DNA of 64,000 nucleotides from Maylandia zebra. Lineage: Eukaryota > Chordata > Actinopteri > Cichliformes > Cichlidae. A program made the position numbers and the translations under genes. Location: assembly GCF_041146795.1 (NCBI RefSeq), contig NC_135176.1, positions 15,369,286 to 15,433,285 on the forward strand, in the 5' to 3' direction. The number at the start of each line of letters is the position of its first letter. Within the stretch, counting starts at the first letter, position 1. The notes under the pieces were generated by a model, which made no database searches, was not told where the DNA came from, and worked only from the letters and a program-made list of their open reading frames with translations. This document shows positions 11,238 through 22,573 of this stretch, piece after piece.

Positions 11238-13093
11238 TAGTGATGGCCAAATGAAGCTTTCCGAAGCACTGAAGCTTGTATTGAAAAACGGTTCATTACT
11301 CGAAGCTTTTCAACACAGTCCTCTCCGGTGACATCTGGTGGTGAAAATTTTGAAGAGCAGCTTGAATCTGCAAAATAAAACGGACTGCTCAATTATCACT
11401 GCTCACTCAAGAGTGGAGTTCTCTCTGATATTGGGCCACCGTTCCGTTGCTTTGAACATGTAATTGGTTTTGTTTTCTCGATTGGGGGGCTGAAAAAAAT
11501 GTAATGCGTATTTGCGTAATACATTTTGATCAATAAACTTTCCCTATTTAAACATGCACTATGGTGGCCTTTCTTTGCCCATAACTCCTTGATGTTGGTA
11601 AATACAATAAGTGAGCAATATATATAATATACATATGATAATGCACAGCACATTATGGAGTATGCCCCTGCTGTGAAGTCCTGCCTCCATCTACTTGTCG
11701 TTTAATCAGCTGGACAGGTTCATACAAAATATTAGATTAGGCCAATTCCTATACATATTTTTGACCTAGGGGTGGGATTGATTGTGAACTGGAAAGGGAA
11801 AATGCTTAGGAAGCTGAGTAGGGCTGCATCGTCACTGATTTGTAGAATCATTTTGATTCGATACAGGATCCGATTCAATTTGATTGGAATCTGGAAAGTT
11901 TTGCCTCAGTCAGAAATATTACAAGTCTGATCATTTAACAGTATATATCCATAATTTCGTATCTATTAAAAGAAAGCTGACACATGTGAGACTTAATTAG
12001 AGATGTAAACAGAGAGTTATGAAACCTGCAGCTGCAGAAGCCAGCGGGGAAAAAAAGAGGCAAACACAGCGCGGACCCGCCGACACATCAAAATCTGACT
12101 CTGACGCGTCGGGTCCGCGCTCTGTGTTCACGTTTGTATGCAGAATCCGTAAACCTGCTCCCAGTTACTGTTTTAGCTGCATGGTGTTTGACGACATGTT
12201 GTGAGGTTTAACCTGAGATGCTGGCGTTTCAGGCATAATAACGTTAATTTACAAATCGACACGGGATTTTAATGAATCAATATCACTTTATTCAATTTAG
12301 CATGGATTGTAATCAGAAAGGCGATAATCAAAACCCACCCCTAATCAAGAACTTGCAAAGTAAAAACATGATCAATGTAAGGTAGCCCTTTTGTTATTTA
12401 CAGTTAACAAGAGGATTAGTGTTACTGTGCGCTGGCTGAGTCTGTTTCTTTTCTTAGAAATAGTTTCTCCTGCCCTGAAGAAAATCCACTTGCATGGAAC
12501 AGAAGAGGCTGTGGAGTGCAGGAACTACACTGCAAGCTGGTAGATATGCAGGTATTCCTGGGTCCTGCAGACTATCACCTAAAAACAATAAACAAAATGA
12601 TTTTCTAAACTGTGTAGCAATGTCATGTACGTATAGTGTCAAATACATTTTTGTAGTCTTCATCAGCTTTAATTCACATGGAAGTGTTCCTAAAGTCATA
12701 TGCTGTAATGATATTTACATTATGAAAACATGATTTTGGACATTTCAAGTTTTTCACTTCGGCAGATAAAATGAATTGAGCAAAATCAACTCAAAATATT
12801 CCCACACGCCAGAATGTCCTCTCTTCCTCGCTGGCTCCATATCTGTCAGTGGAATGATCACCTCTTCGCTCTCTGTCACCATCAACACACTCCACGAATC
12901 CCGTGGATGATTCACTTCCTTATATCTGTTTGAATCAGGTACCGAAGCAGTTACGTGCGTAATGAAGCTTCGGACGTCACTGGTCACGTGACTTTTGCCA
13001 AACGAAGCAAGCCTCGACACGGTGCTTCTGAACCAGTGTGTTGTTTTTTTCGACACACGCTCCGGAGCGTCAGCTTCAAGCGGGCCATCACTA
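11238..13093 (-). mobile_element. hAT-like transposon inserted at the start of snrnp35 (unit 1)
   Basis: Ends are inverted: TAGTGATGGCC at 11238 and its reverse complement ending at 13093. The minus strand has a short frame at 12754-12840 beginning MEPARKRGHSGVWEYFEL, which resembles the start of a hAT transposase before its BED finger; the rest is gone. Compared with the empty site in unit 3 (60447-60468), 22 bp including the snrnp35 ATG are replaced and no 8-bp target duplication is left, so the event was not a simple clean insertion. A second element (11767-12343) is nested inside. Confidence 0.7.
11767..12343. mobile_element. Nested hAT-like MITE with TAGGGGTGGG ends (unit 1)
   Basis: TAGGGGTGGG at 11767 and its reverse complement CCCACCCCTA ending at 12343 bound a 577-bp non-coding element. 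Inside is a perfect 12-bp hairpin stem (AGCGCGGACCCG at 12069, complement ending near 12121). Flanking 8-mers do not match, so no target duplication is visible. Unit 2 copy: about 40474-41050. Confidence 0.55.
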
Positions 13094-13796
13094 CTGACTG
13101 GAGTCCGATAGCGAAGGTGTACGACCCGCTGAAAGCTGGTAGCATCGACGGCACAGACGTGGAACCCCATGATCGAGCGGTCTGGAGGGCCATGGGTGCC
13201 CGGTACAAGCCCAACAAAGGCGTCGTTGGAGACCCACTGCTCACGCTTTTGTGTCCCGCTTGAACCCACAGACCACCGAAGATAAACTACACAAAGTGTT
13301 CTCTAAGTACGGAGACATCCAGCGGCTCCGGCTGGTCCGGGACATTGTCACGGGTTTCTCCAAAGGATATGCCTTCATTGAGTACAAAGAGGAGCGATCT
13401 GTGGTCCGGGCCCGCCGGGACGCCAACAAGCTGGTGGTCGACCAGCATGAAGTGTTCGTGGATTTTGAGCAAGAGAGGACTCTTAAAGGATGGGTGCCGC
13501 GGCGGCTCGGCGGCGGGCTTGGAGGGAAAAAGGAATCCGGACAGCTGCGGTTCGGCGGCAGGGACAGGCCTTTCCGTAAACCCATCAATCTCGGGGTAGA
13601 CCCGGTGCAGGAACGAGGTGGTGGTGGTGGTGGAGGGAGGGAGTGGGACAGACCAAGCGGGAGAGCCAGAGACGATCGGGACCGACACAGAACAGCAGAG
13701 TGGGGCAACAGAGGAAGGAGAGATGACCGGGACAGAGGCCGAGAGTGGGATGACCGCAGGCACGGAGACAGGAGCAGGCACCGGGACCGGAGATGA
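13094..13796 (+). pseudogene. snrnp35: snrnp35 pseudogene, start lost and frameshifted (unit 1)
   Basis: Copy of the U11/U12 snRNP 35-kDa protein gene. The DWSPIAKVYDPLKAGSIDGTD N-terminus is present but its ATG has been replaced by the hAT-like element. One T is missing in the run near 13247 (four Ts here, five in unit 3), which shifts the frame just before the RRM. The later part (VSRLNPQTT... to the Arg/Asp-rich tail) stays open to 13796 but contains no ATG before or within the RRM. It cannot make a normal protein. Confidence 0.9.
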
Positions 13797-15255
13797 AGCA
13801 TGTGGCTGCACTTCAGCACTTCAGCTTTCAAAGGAGGACAGTGAATGAGTGTGTGACTTGGATAACTGTTTGTGTGAAAGGTTACTTTTTTGTATGCTGA
13901 TATTCTTCAGATTGTACTGTATGGTAATCAGGACTCTGCCTGTGGCTGTCATATTCAGTTCTTCTCAGGGAAGTCTCAGGAATGACAAAGTAGGGTTGTT
14001 GTGTTTTGTTGGGGTTTTTTTTTTTTACAAGTCTTTATTCTAGCGAAAAAATTACAATACGGGTGGTGTCCAGCCAAATGAGACTTACATCCATCATGTC
14101 AAACATGAGCGCCAGCAGCCAGAATCACTGCTTAAGAGTCCAATTGGATTGCTTTGGGAAATCGGAACTGTACTTTTATACAGTTATCATAAATATTATT
14201 ACCCCACATATACAATTCAAATTTTATTTCTTGCAATTTAAGTCTCAACAGACTTTTTTCCCCATTTACTACAGAATGTTGTTTATCATTTAGATAAACT
14301 GAGACAAACAAAACTGCATTTCTTTTTCTGATATTAAGATATTCCAGGGATTAAATGCATAGTTAAACTTCTTTTCACTGACAGAAAGGGAAGTTTCGCT
14401 GGTCCGGCCCACTCAAGGTCAAAGGCTATATGTGACTCACAATGTAAAATGAGTTTGCAGTTTTGTTTTGTTTTTAAAAAAGCATAAGTTTAAGAGCACA
14501 TTGTCAGCCCCATTTCTTTTTAAAAAATGTAAATCAGATTATATCATAAACAATAAAATTCGTCATTGTTTTGAAATCTAAGGTGTTACTGTTTGTCAAA
14601 GTGTTGCAACATGTTTAAGATTTCCCAAGTTGGGTAGTTTTCCAGTGTAGCCTCATGTGACCCCTGTTTTCAGAGTTGGTAATGATGTGTTGTGCAAGAT
14701 TTATACTTGAGGGAAGAAAACTCAGTATTCAAACACATTTACTCCTTTTTCCATATACATGCAACTCAGGAATTTGAATCAAATGCTTACTCAGCTCTTA
14801 CTCAGCCATCTGATCCTCGGTCCTGCCCAGTGAGGTCAATCAGCTTTCGGTTATGGGTCACTGGGTGGATTCTTAAACTGTGCACAAGTATTTCTGAAGT
14901 CATCAATATGAAAGATGACGGGAAATGAATCTCTTATTTCATTAAAAGGTAATTCTCTAATGTACCAGAAAAAAACAAGAGGCAGAACTGACTTTTATTT
15001 CCAAGTATGTTCTGAGTAGTAAGCTGTCAATTGTAGTGTTATTTATACAAAGAGACAATGAAGTTAGTGCAAACACATATACGTCAAACACACTGAAAAC
15101 TGAGGCTTTTTTCCACTGGTTTGTGTTTATTACTGTATGATTATTGGGAATACATGCTGGGACAAGACAAATTTCAAGCATTTGTTAAATATGACTTTGA
15201 CATTTAATATTAATCATGCATGTATGCAAACATGCAAGATGATTTCCACTGCCGC
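13797..15255. other. snrnp35 3' UTR and convergent spacer (unit 1)
   Basis: Contains a poly(A) signal AATAAA at 14552-14557 for the plus-strand gene, and TTTATT at about 14995 that reads AATAAA on the minus strand and lies some 260 bp past the stop of the minus-strand gene. No other gene recognised. Confidence 0.55.
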
Positions 15256-15589
15256 TTAGAAGTCATGCTTAGCTGGTCTTTGCCTTCCACCGTACCCGAC
15301 ATTCACGATGGGCCAGCCTGGGTAAGTCTCTCTTTGGACCGTGCTGAAGTTGATCCTGTGAATCAGAAGAATCAGAGCACGCAGACACAGAGTAGCTGCT
15401 CCCTACATGAAGGACACTGTGATGATGATAAACCTGCTCTCACCTGAACGCAGGGTTAATGCCAATGTTGTCAGGCTGCGGGAAAGCAGGTGTCCGCCTC
15501 CTGTGGCAGGAGGATGGGGGAGGGAAGTCTTTCTGATACTGAGACTGCATCTGGGCTGTTTCCTGTTCGTTTTTTGCTGCTGCTGACAT
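15256..15589 (-). CDS. Small two-exon gene of unknown function (unit 1)
   Basis: Minus strand: exon 15444-15589 starts at an ATG and ends ...GCGTTCAG with a GTGAGA donor. After an 88-bp intron ending in CACAG, exon 15256-15355 continues in phase to TAA (15256-15258). The 81-residue product starts MSAAAKNEQETAQMQSQYQK and contains DFPPP, PQPDNIGINPAFR and ETYPGWPIVNVGYGG, ending KHDF. It has no signal peptide or membrane segment. The proline/aromatic motifs recall short axonemal microtubule inner proteins, but I do not recognise a family. The two-exon frame is the same in all three units and the one coding change seen in unit 3 (62830) is silent. Further 5' exons may exist upstream. Confidence 0.65.
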
Positions 15590-16543
15590 GTGATCACGGT
15601 TGCCTTCTTGCTCATTCCCTCTCACTTCTCTGTCCTCGCGTCTGTTTCCTCTTCCTGTTTATCATGAGGATGCAGGAGGAGAATGGTGAGATTCCTGTTG
15701 TGTGTTACAGCCTGCTGAAGGGTAATCAGAACTTTGCTAAAGGCAGAATTTCATCAACAGTAATCACACTTTCCATAAATAAACTTTCTTACTTTCTTGA
15801 TCATACTACATGTATTACACTATTTGCTTTTTTCATTTTAATCTTGAGAGAATAATACTTTATACATAAATGAGATGAAATGTTCTTATGAATATAAATC
15901 ATTTGCTTTGGATGTCGCAGAGCTGTGTGAAGGACACGGGAACACATACACAAATAATTACTGCTGAGGGCAATCCAATCCTGTGTCTGTGAGTAAGAGT
16001 GGCAGGAATTTCACTGCACAGCAGAGAAAACAATATCACTCCTCCAGATGCTCTGTGTCTATAACAGCATTTTCACATTTAACCTTATATGGTCTTTCTT
16101 ATGTTCTATTTGAGGTATTAAATACTTTATTACAGTGTTTTTCAGTTTAATGGCAGTGTAGGGTTTTTTTTTAATCTAAGCTTTAATCACAAAATCACCT
16201 TTATAATCTCTACCATCTCTGCCTTCTCACTCATAGCACACTGCCCAAACCATTTCCAAGACACACACATGCACTGAACAGAAAGCCACAGCCTTGCGTG
16301 CCATCATAAATGAGTCTTATCTTTATGCAGACATGATGAGTTTACTCTCTAGGGTGAGCCAAGTCTGTTGACCTTTGCCTGGATCTTGGTCTGGGATAGG
16401 CCTGAAGCAGAAAGCCTCACGTGATGTGGTCTCCATCTTAGCAGGTGTGTCCGGGTAGAGGAGGAATCCTAAAAAGGGTGAAATGTAGACTGTTGACTCT
16501 TGTTCCCCTTTTTTAACCCACTACTTTGGAGTGATTCCAGTTA

Positions 16544-16740
16544 AATCAAATCAAATCAAATCACTTTTATTGTCACATCACATGTGCAGGTACATTGGTA
16601 CAGCACATGTGAGTGAAATTCTTGTGTGCGAGCTTCACAAGCAACAGAGTTGTGCAAAATTCAATAATGTAAACAAGCAAAACACAAGAATGGCTACATC
16701 TGAAACTAATAAATATATGTACAATATATAATAGTATATG
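16544..16740. repeat. Interspersed repeat beginning with (AAATC)n (unit 1)
   Basis: AAATCAAATC units are followed by CACTTTTATTGTCACATCAC and GTGAGTGAAATTCTTGTGTG, a segment I recall as widely dispersed in teleost genomes. The pentamer run is longest in unit 3 (63917-63939). Unit 2 copy: 45254-45450. Confidence 0.5.
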
Positions 16741-16772
16741 CATTTCTGGATGTGTATACTAAATATTTTCCT

Positions 16773-16774
<2 letters not shown>

Positions 16775-16808
<34 letters not shown>
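16775..16808 (+). repeat. (GT)17 microsatellite (unit 1)
   Basis: Pure GT run of 34 bp. The same locus in unit 2 (45485-45532) has 24 copies. Confidence 0.95.
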
Positions 16809-16810
<2 letters not shown>

Positions 16811-17299
16811 ACATATTTTACAAGTTTCACAGTTTCTGAAATCTTTCCAGTTAGGTCTCTTTTTCACAGCTTGTTTACTTTGCATATAAATTCTATAAAA
16901 TATGCTTAATGACAGTGACAATTAATCATTCACACAGACCTGATTTTTGTGACAACAAAACAAAGTTTTATTTCTGTCTGTTTATTTAGAGATGTGCACC
17001 GAGATTAAAGCGAGATCAGAAATAATGACGGTAATTTTGAATCCTTTTGTTATTTCTTGACTAGGACATTGTTTCTATTTCTGTTTTACTCTTTTCAGTG
17101 TTTATAACTTTTCAGTGTTTATAACAGTGTTTATAACAATTGTTGATTTGTTCTGTTCTCATTGTATGACGAATTATGATGGCTGTTTGGTAGCCGTTTG
17201 CATACTATGCATACTCTCTCTCTCTCTTCATATGTGTGTGTGTGTGTGTGTACAACAGCTTTATGTTAATGTACAAATATGTTTATGTGGTTTCCATGG

Positions 17300-17353
17300 T
17301 TTTTGCATCTTCTTTAAGTGCGCGTCAGTCCATCTCGGAAATCGACAAGACTG
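17300..17353 (+). other. usp42: Probable usp42 5' untranslated exon (unit 1)
   Basis: The sequence TCGGAAATCGACAAGACTG is followed by a good donor GTAAGC at 17354. The coding exon begins about 770 bp downstream, after an acceptor (TTTTCAG at 18092 or ATGCAG near 18125). The transcription start is not determined, so the left limit is a guess. Unit 2 equivalent ends at 46079. Confidence 0.4.
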
Positions 17354-18135
17354 GTAAGCTCTCAACTTGCTCTCCGTCTGATATGATCAGGGTTTTTTGT
17401 GTGTTTTCTTGAGGTTTTGCGACGCTGCGTGTTAAAGGCCTAGCAGCCGTCATTTAGCCAATGTGAGCCACTCTGTAAGAGCAGGTGGGAGGGAACAGCT
17501 GCTTCTGTTGTAAACGTGCTTCCGACTTGGAAATTTCCTCGGTCGAGTGGGTTATCTGGCATTTCCCCTCTTGAGTTTTCTAAACACTAATTTTTGTCGA
17601 TATTTTAAGTTTGTTAGTTGGACAGAGTTAAATTAGATGTCGAAAGTTACTCTTGTCTACTGGTGTTTGTTATTTAAAAGGAATCTGACAAGATGATTCA
17701 AATAAAAACAAACGGTCAAAAACTAATATTTGGCTCTCACTTATGCTAGTCTGTTTTTGAATGTAAACAAATCATCCAATCTAACACAATTTCTGATACT
17801 TGTTTGCTGAAAGTTTAGGCGATGGTATGAGGGCAGTGTTTAATATAGCGTTATTTAACTATAAGCTATAAGAGACTTAGAGCTTTTTATTGTCATTGTG
17901 CAGTTTTTTGCACAGCGAAATTGGGTATAATCTGTTAATGTGGCTTTTGTATTTAGTTGTTGTTGTCCAAACTCACTGTACTGCTACCTAACCAGTGTAG
18001 GATTGATGTAGTATTTAAGTTTTCTTTCCCTTTCCCTTTTTCCAAAATAACAATGAGTTGTTGTTGATTTTTTTGTTTTGTTTTGTTTTCAGTTCATAAA
18101 CGTATGTGTCTATGTTCCTAATGCAGCTATGAACA

Positions 18136-21100
18136 ATGACCATAGTTGACAGATCTTCAGAAAAGTCTGACCACGAGTCAGCCGGACTCGGACCTGGAGC
18201 TGCTGTGTACAACAGTACACCCTCCTCTGAGGACCAGCCCAAGGACCAAGGGGCTGGTCCTCAGAGTACACCCTCCTCTGAGGACCAGCCCAAGGACCAA
18301 GGGGCTGGTCCTCAGAGTACACCCTCCTCTGAGGACCAGCCCAAGGACCAAGGTCAGAGCAAAGCCTGGCTTTTTTTCAAAATGTCTTTTTAAGCTGTTT
18401 GAAGATTTTTATTGTCAGACAGAATAGTTTTCCAACCAGTTTTAGCAAATATGGAACCACACTTTTTAGCCATTATTTACCCATATTTGTCAGAATTGGT
18501 TTTAGTAACGTACAGCTAATCTTTTTGCTTCTGCTTTCACACAAGTTTGACAACTGCTTTTGTGGGTGTTGTGTTGCTGCTTCCCTTCTCCGTTCATTCA
18601 TCCAGTTATGTAATGCATCCAGCTTTGCATGATCAGTCACTTCAGCTCGTGATGCAATTGCTGTTTTTATATAAAGACCGGCAGCCCAACTTGTTTAGCA
18701 GAAACAAAGGAGAAGGCAAATTGTCCTATCTTTCTTCCTGAGGCTGTTTAGGAGTTTTTCACAGTGGCCAGAATCACATTATATAACTGTTAATAGTTGT
18801 AGCTATTACTGTGATGTCCTGACATGACTTTGCCATGTGCCAGTGTGTGGTTGTATAAGTAAGGTGGCATTAAATTATCTCCTTTTTAAAATGTATTGAA
18901 ACAGATTTTTAGTAATAATTGTGGCTCTGTGTGTCAGTGATCAGCAGTGGCGATGGAATTGACTTGCCCCAGAAGGTGCTGTTCTCACCAGATCGGCTCA
19001 GCCTAAATTGGGCCCAGGTTCACCTCATTGGTGCAGGCCTCCAGAACATGGGGAACACCTGCTTCCTCAACTCAGCCCTGCAGTGTCTCAGCTACACCCC
19101 TCCTTTAGCAAACTACATGCTGACGCGGGAGCACTCCAAAACATGTACGTTTATTTCACCAACAGTGGTGTTACGCAGTCCTGCGCTGATTCTCACATTG
19201 TATCACTCCTTACTCACTCAGTATTTTGTCTCTGTCTCTGCTGCAGGTCATGAGCCAGGGTTCTGTATGATGTGTACCATGCAAAACCACATCATTCAGG
19301 TTTTTACCAACTCTGGGAATGTCATTAAGCCCATTGGTGTACTCAATGAGCTTGGGTGTAAGTGGATGACTGTTGTTGCTGTGCTCTGTGCAAAGTGTTT
19401 ACCTATATTTTAATGATAGGAGGCGCTGTGTGACTGTTTACCTTTTGTAATTTTGGAGGGAAATAATCTGGAGGGATTTTGAATTCTGTTTTTAAATAAG
19501 TGTAAACTTGCATTTAACTGTGGTATCCTTTACAATAATTCACCTCCTGCTTTGTTTTTTGGTTCTGTTTTTCCTCGTTCCCCTCACACAGGGATTGCAA
19601 ACCACTTCCGCTATGGAAGCCAGGAAGATGCTCATGAATTCCTGCGGTGCACAGTGGATGCTATGCAAAGGTCCTGCTTACCTGGAACCAAGTGAGTGTC
19701 ATTTTACATTGCATGCATTCTAAACAAGTTAAACACACAAAAATATTTTTACTTGGGCTTGACAGTGTTTGCACTTTATTATGTAGTAAGATCCATAATT
19801 AGCTACGTAGAGGTAACACCGTGACAGTAGGAGAATATGAAATAAATCCTTTATCCTGTTTTTCAGGAAGTGCAGTTTATACTAGTTCCTTTTAACTATT
19901 AATGCTTCAATTGCTGAGAGTATTTTTCAGAAATGCAGATTCCTCAGTCTCTTGCCTGACTGACACCTCAGTTTACATACTAGGCAAGCCACTTGATATA
20001 ATACCTCATTATTATATCAAGTTTTTTAATGAACTTGACTGCTCCAACACAGAAAGTATTCTTACACTGGGTGTGGTAGCTTGTTTTGGTAACAGGGCTT
20101 GAAAAGATCAGAAGCGGCTTAAACGTGTAGTAAAACAGGTGTCTGGGATTATGGCAGAGAGCTGCCAGACTTAGTGTCTAGTATAGATTTCTTCTGAGGC
20201 AACAGGGTAAGCAGTGTGAGCAGGAGCACTCAACCCCTCAGGTCATCTCTTATTCACCCTAATGGCATTAGTGCTATTATTGCAGCAGCAAAATTCAGAA
20301 AATCCAGGTTTTTCTATGTGTTACTATAGAGCTTCGAAGTCTATGTGCACATTTAACCAAAACTACACGTTTAACAGATGCACTGGGCTGAGTGTTGTGC
20401 TTCTTGTTAGACTCCTAAAAATAATTTATTAATTCATTTCTTTTTTTAAGAACCTAAAGTGTCAATTCTCATCAAATCAATTCTTCCCGTGTAGCAGCAG
20501 ATGGCCTCTTAAGTAATTAATCGTGCTCCAATTCCTCCTATTGTCTTTTCTGCTACTTGAATACTGTAAAGTGATTGTCTGGTTCCAAAATGCTAAAAAA
20601 TAAATGGTCAGTCAGTTAATTGTTGCACTGTCCTTATTAGTTAACTTTTGTGCTTTATCTTTTTATTATAGATTGGACAGGCAAACGCAGGCAACCTCTT
20701 TCATCCATCAAGTGTTTGGCGGGTACCTAAGATCCAGAGGTAAGTCACTGTTTTTTAAGGTTTGATTTATTTTTCTTTTATTTGCCTTTTTATGTCTTAC
20801 AGCTTGTGCGATACTCATAGCACTGATTTCTGTTTCAGTTAAATGTTTAAACTGCAAAGCTGTCTCAGATACATTTGACCCTTTTCTGGATGTCACTCTG
20901 GAAATTAAGGTAATTGGACAACATTCAAAGTGACGTTGCTACTATGTATTCTCTGCATTATGGAGTGTGAGGTTTTTCCTCTCTCTCTCTGTTCATATAG
21001 ACTGCTCCAAATGTCTCCAAAGCTCTGGAGCAGTTTGTCAAGCCAGAACAGCTGGGTGGTGAAAATGCTTATAAATGCACCAAGTAAGTCAAAGAGATGC

Positions 21101-22201
21101 CAAACCATGATGAGTTTTAGTGTTTAGGTGTGATTTTTGTCAACAAGCTGAATGTTTGTTTCCTTCAGGTGCAACAAAATGGTAACGGCCTCAAAAAGAT
21201 TTACAATCCATCGCAGCGCCAATGTGCTCACCATCTCACTCAAACGCTTTGCAGACTTCAGTGGAGGCAAAATCACAAAGGCAAATGGCCAATAGTGTCT
21301 GCTTAAGTCATAAAGATACATGACAGATGCTTTGTTTTATTATAAAACAGGATATTTGCATGTAATGTTTGAATTTTTTTGTTTGGTGGTCATCAGGATG
21401 TGAAGTATTTGGAGCATCTGGATCTGCGGCCCTTCATGTCGCAGTCCCACGGGGAGCCCCAGCTCTACAGGCTGTATGCTGTGCTGGTTCACTCTGGATT
21501 GAGTTGTCATACTGGACACTATTTCTGCTATATTAAGGTACTGGCTGTGCCCGAATCTGTTTGAATGCTGCTGTTGCGTAGTACAAACAAACAAACACCA
21601 TAAACAACACATTTCAGCAGAAAACTACTTTGTATGCATTGAAAGAAAGAAAAAAAAGACCCCTATATAACCATAAGATTCTTCTTTTTAGCTCAAATTC
21701 AATTCAGAAACTGAATCTGCTGTGTCACATCTCTCTCATTCTGTCTCACAGGCCAGCAATGAGCAGTGGTTTCAGATGAATGACTCGTCCGTGTCAGTCA
21801 GTGACATTAGCACTGTTCTCAACCAGCAGGCCTATGTCCTCTTCTACATCAAGTGAGTAAACATCGGTATTTTTAAACATTCTAGGCTTATTCCTTCAGT
21901 AGAACTTTTCCCATCATTATTTAATAATGTAGACATGTTTATTCTCACTTTTCTTGTAGAAAATGTATTATTATAACCTAATGTTATAATGTTGATGCTT
22001 TGTCATGGTTAATATTCTTTTTTCCATGTCATCAGGTGCACAGATGTGGGAAAAACTGGGGACTACAGCCACTTGAACCATAACGCTGGCATATCTGGTC
22101 AGGCATCTCCCCAGCCGGTGGTGAGCCCACGCACCATCACCACCATGCCTCACAACAGTGTTGGCTTCATAGGTCCCCAGCTGCCACCACACATGAACAA
22201 G
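18136..22201 (+). CDS. usp42: USP42-like deubiquitinase, catalytic module only (unit 1)
   Basis: USP-family cysteine protease that removes ubiquitin in the nucleus. ATG at 18136 gives [12 protein letters not shown], like human USP42. Eleven exons join in phase to 459 codons: 18136-18352, 18938-19144, 19247-19357, 19592-19691, 20672-20739, 20839-20909, 21001-21083, 21169-21280, 21397-21537, 21752-21852, 22036-22201. Cys box [17 protein letters not shown] has the catalytic Cys near residue 114; the two CxxC pairs (VKCLNCK, YKCTKCNK) fit the zinc site; the His box GHYFCYIK has His near 364; QMNDSSV has Asp near 381. The exon after the domain ends [10 protein letters not shown] with a GTACTT donor, and no later exon follows before the next unit. 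The long basic C-terminal tail of USP42 is therefore absent. The intron after exon 8 starts with GC. Confidence 0.9.
18214..18352 (+). repeat. 51-bp coding tandem repeat in usp42 exon 1 (unit 1)
   Basis: Units start at 18214, 18265 and 18316; the last is cut at 37 bp by the exon end. Each encodes [17 protein letters not shown]. The same number is found in unit 2 (46940-47078). Confidence 0.95.
19692..20671. other. Largest usp42 intron (unit 1)
   Basis: About 980 bp between exons 4 and 5, AT-rich, donor GTGAGT and acceptor TTATAG. I see no gene or clear mobile element in it. The other usp42 introns are about 85-600 bp and are likewise featureless. Confidence 0.6.
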
Positions 22202-22573
22202 GTACTTCCTCACCTGAGGGTACTGATAATGTTGTTGTTTTTGTTAAACCCAGTGTTTCATGCAAAACACATTTGTACCTTTCAATTGTGTCTGTTTGAA
22301 AAGAATGAAATGATATCATATATTCCTTATTGGCCTACATTTGTACAAAATTCCAAATTATATACACAAAGTCATAGAAATCACTGCTCCAATTGGTCAT
22401 CATGATTTTAATATTCTCTTTTTCCATAACAATGAAATACGCCTTGGACAAATATGACACGTCAATATTTCATTAGTGTTGTCACATCACATCCTGTAAG
22501 CATCGTCTGTCTGTGTCCTTTCTCTGGAAATTAATATTTCCAGCCAATATAGGCAATCCATCAACATGGCTGG
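22202..22573. other. Cut usp42 intron at the unit end
   Basis: Follows the donor of usp42 exon 11 and carries no further usp42 exon; it runs into the inverted-repeat element at the unit joint. Same in unit 2 (50928-51299). Confidence 0.6.

Larger units (their letters stand above)
15590..17300. other. Spacer with dispersed repeats before usp42 (unit 1)
   Basis: No gene recognised. Repeats listed separately lie at 16544-16740 and 16775-16808, and a shorter (TG)n at 17233-17250. Equivalents: 44300-46026 and 62963-64000. Confidence 0.55.

Noticed and set aside
11230-13101. 8-bp target duplication around the hAT-like insertion
   Set aside because: The flanks CTCCTGTG and CTGACTGG do not match, and 22 bp of the unit 3 sequence are missing, so there is no target duplication to report.
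12955-13263. Open frame joining hAT end sequence to the snrnp35 N-terminus
   Set aside because: It starts at GTG, not ATG, and runs off frame before the RRM because of the missing T; no sign that it is a gene.
13287-13811. Minus-strand proline/serine-rich frames opposite snrnp35
   Set aside because: Shadows of the Arg/Asp/Gly-rich coding strand; no start context, splice sites or family match.
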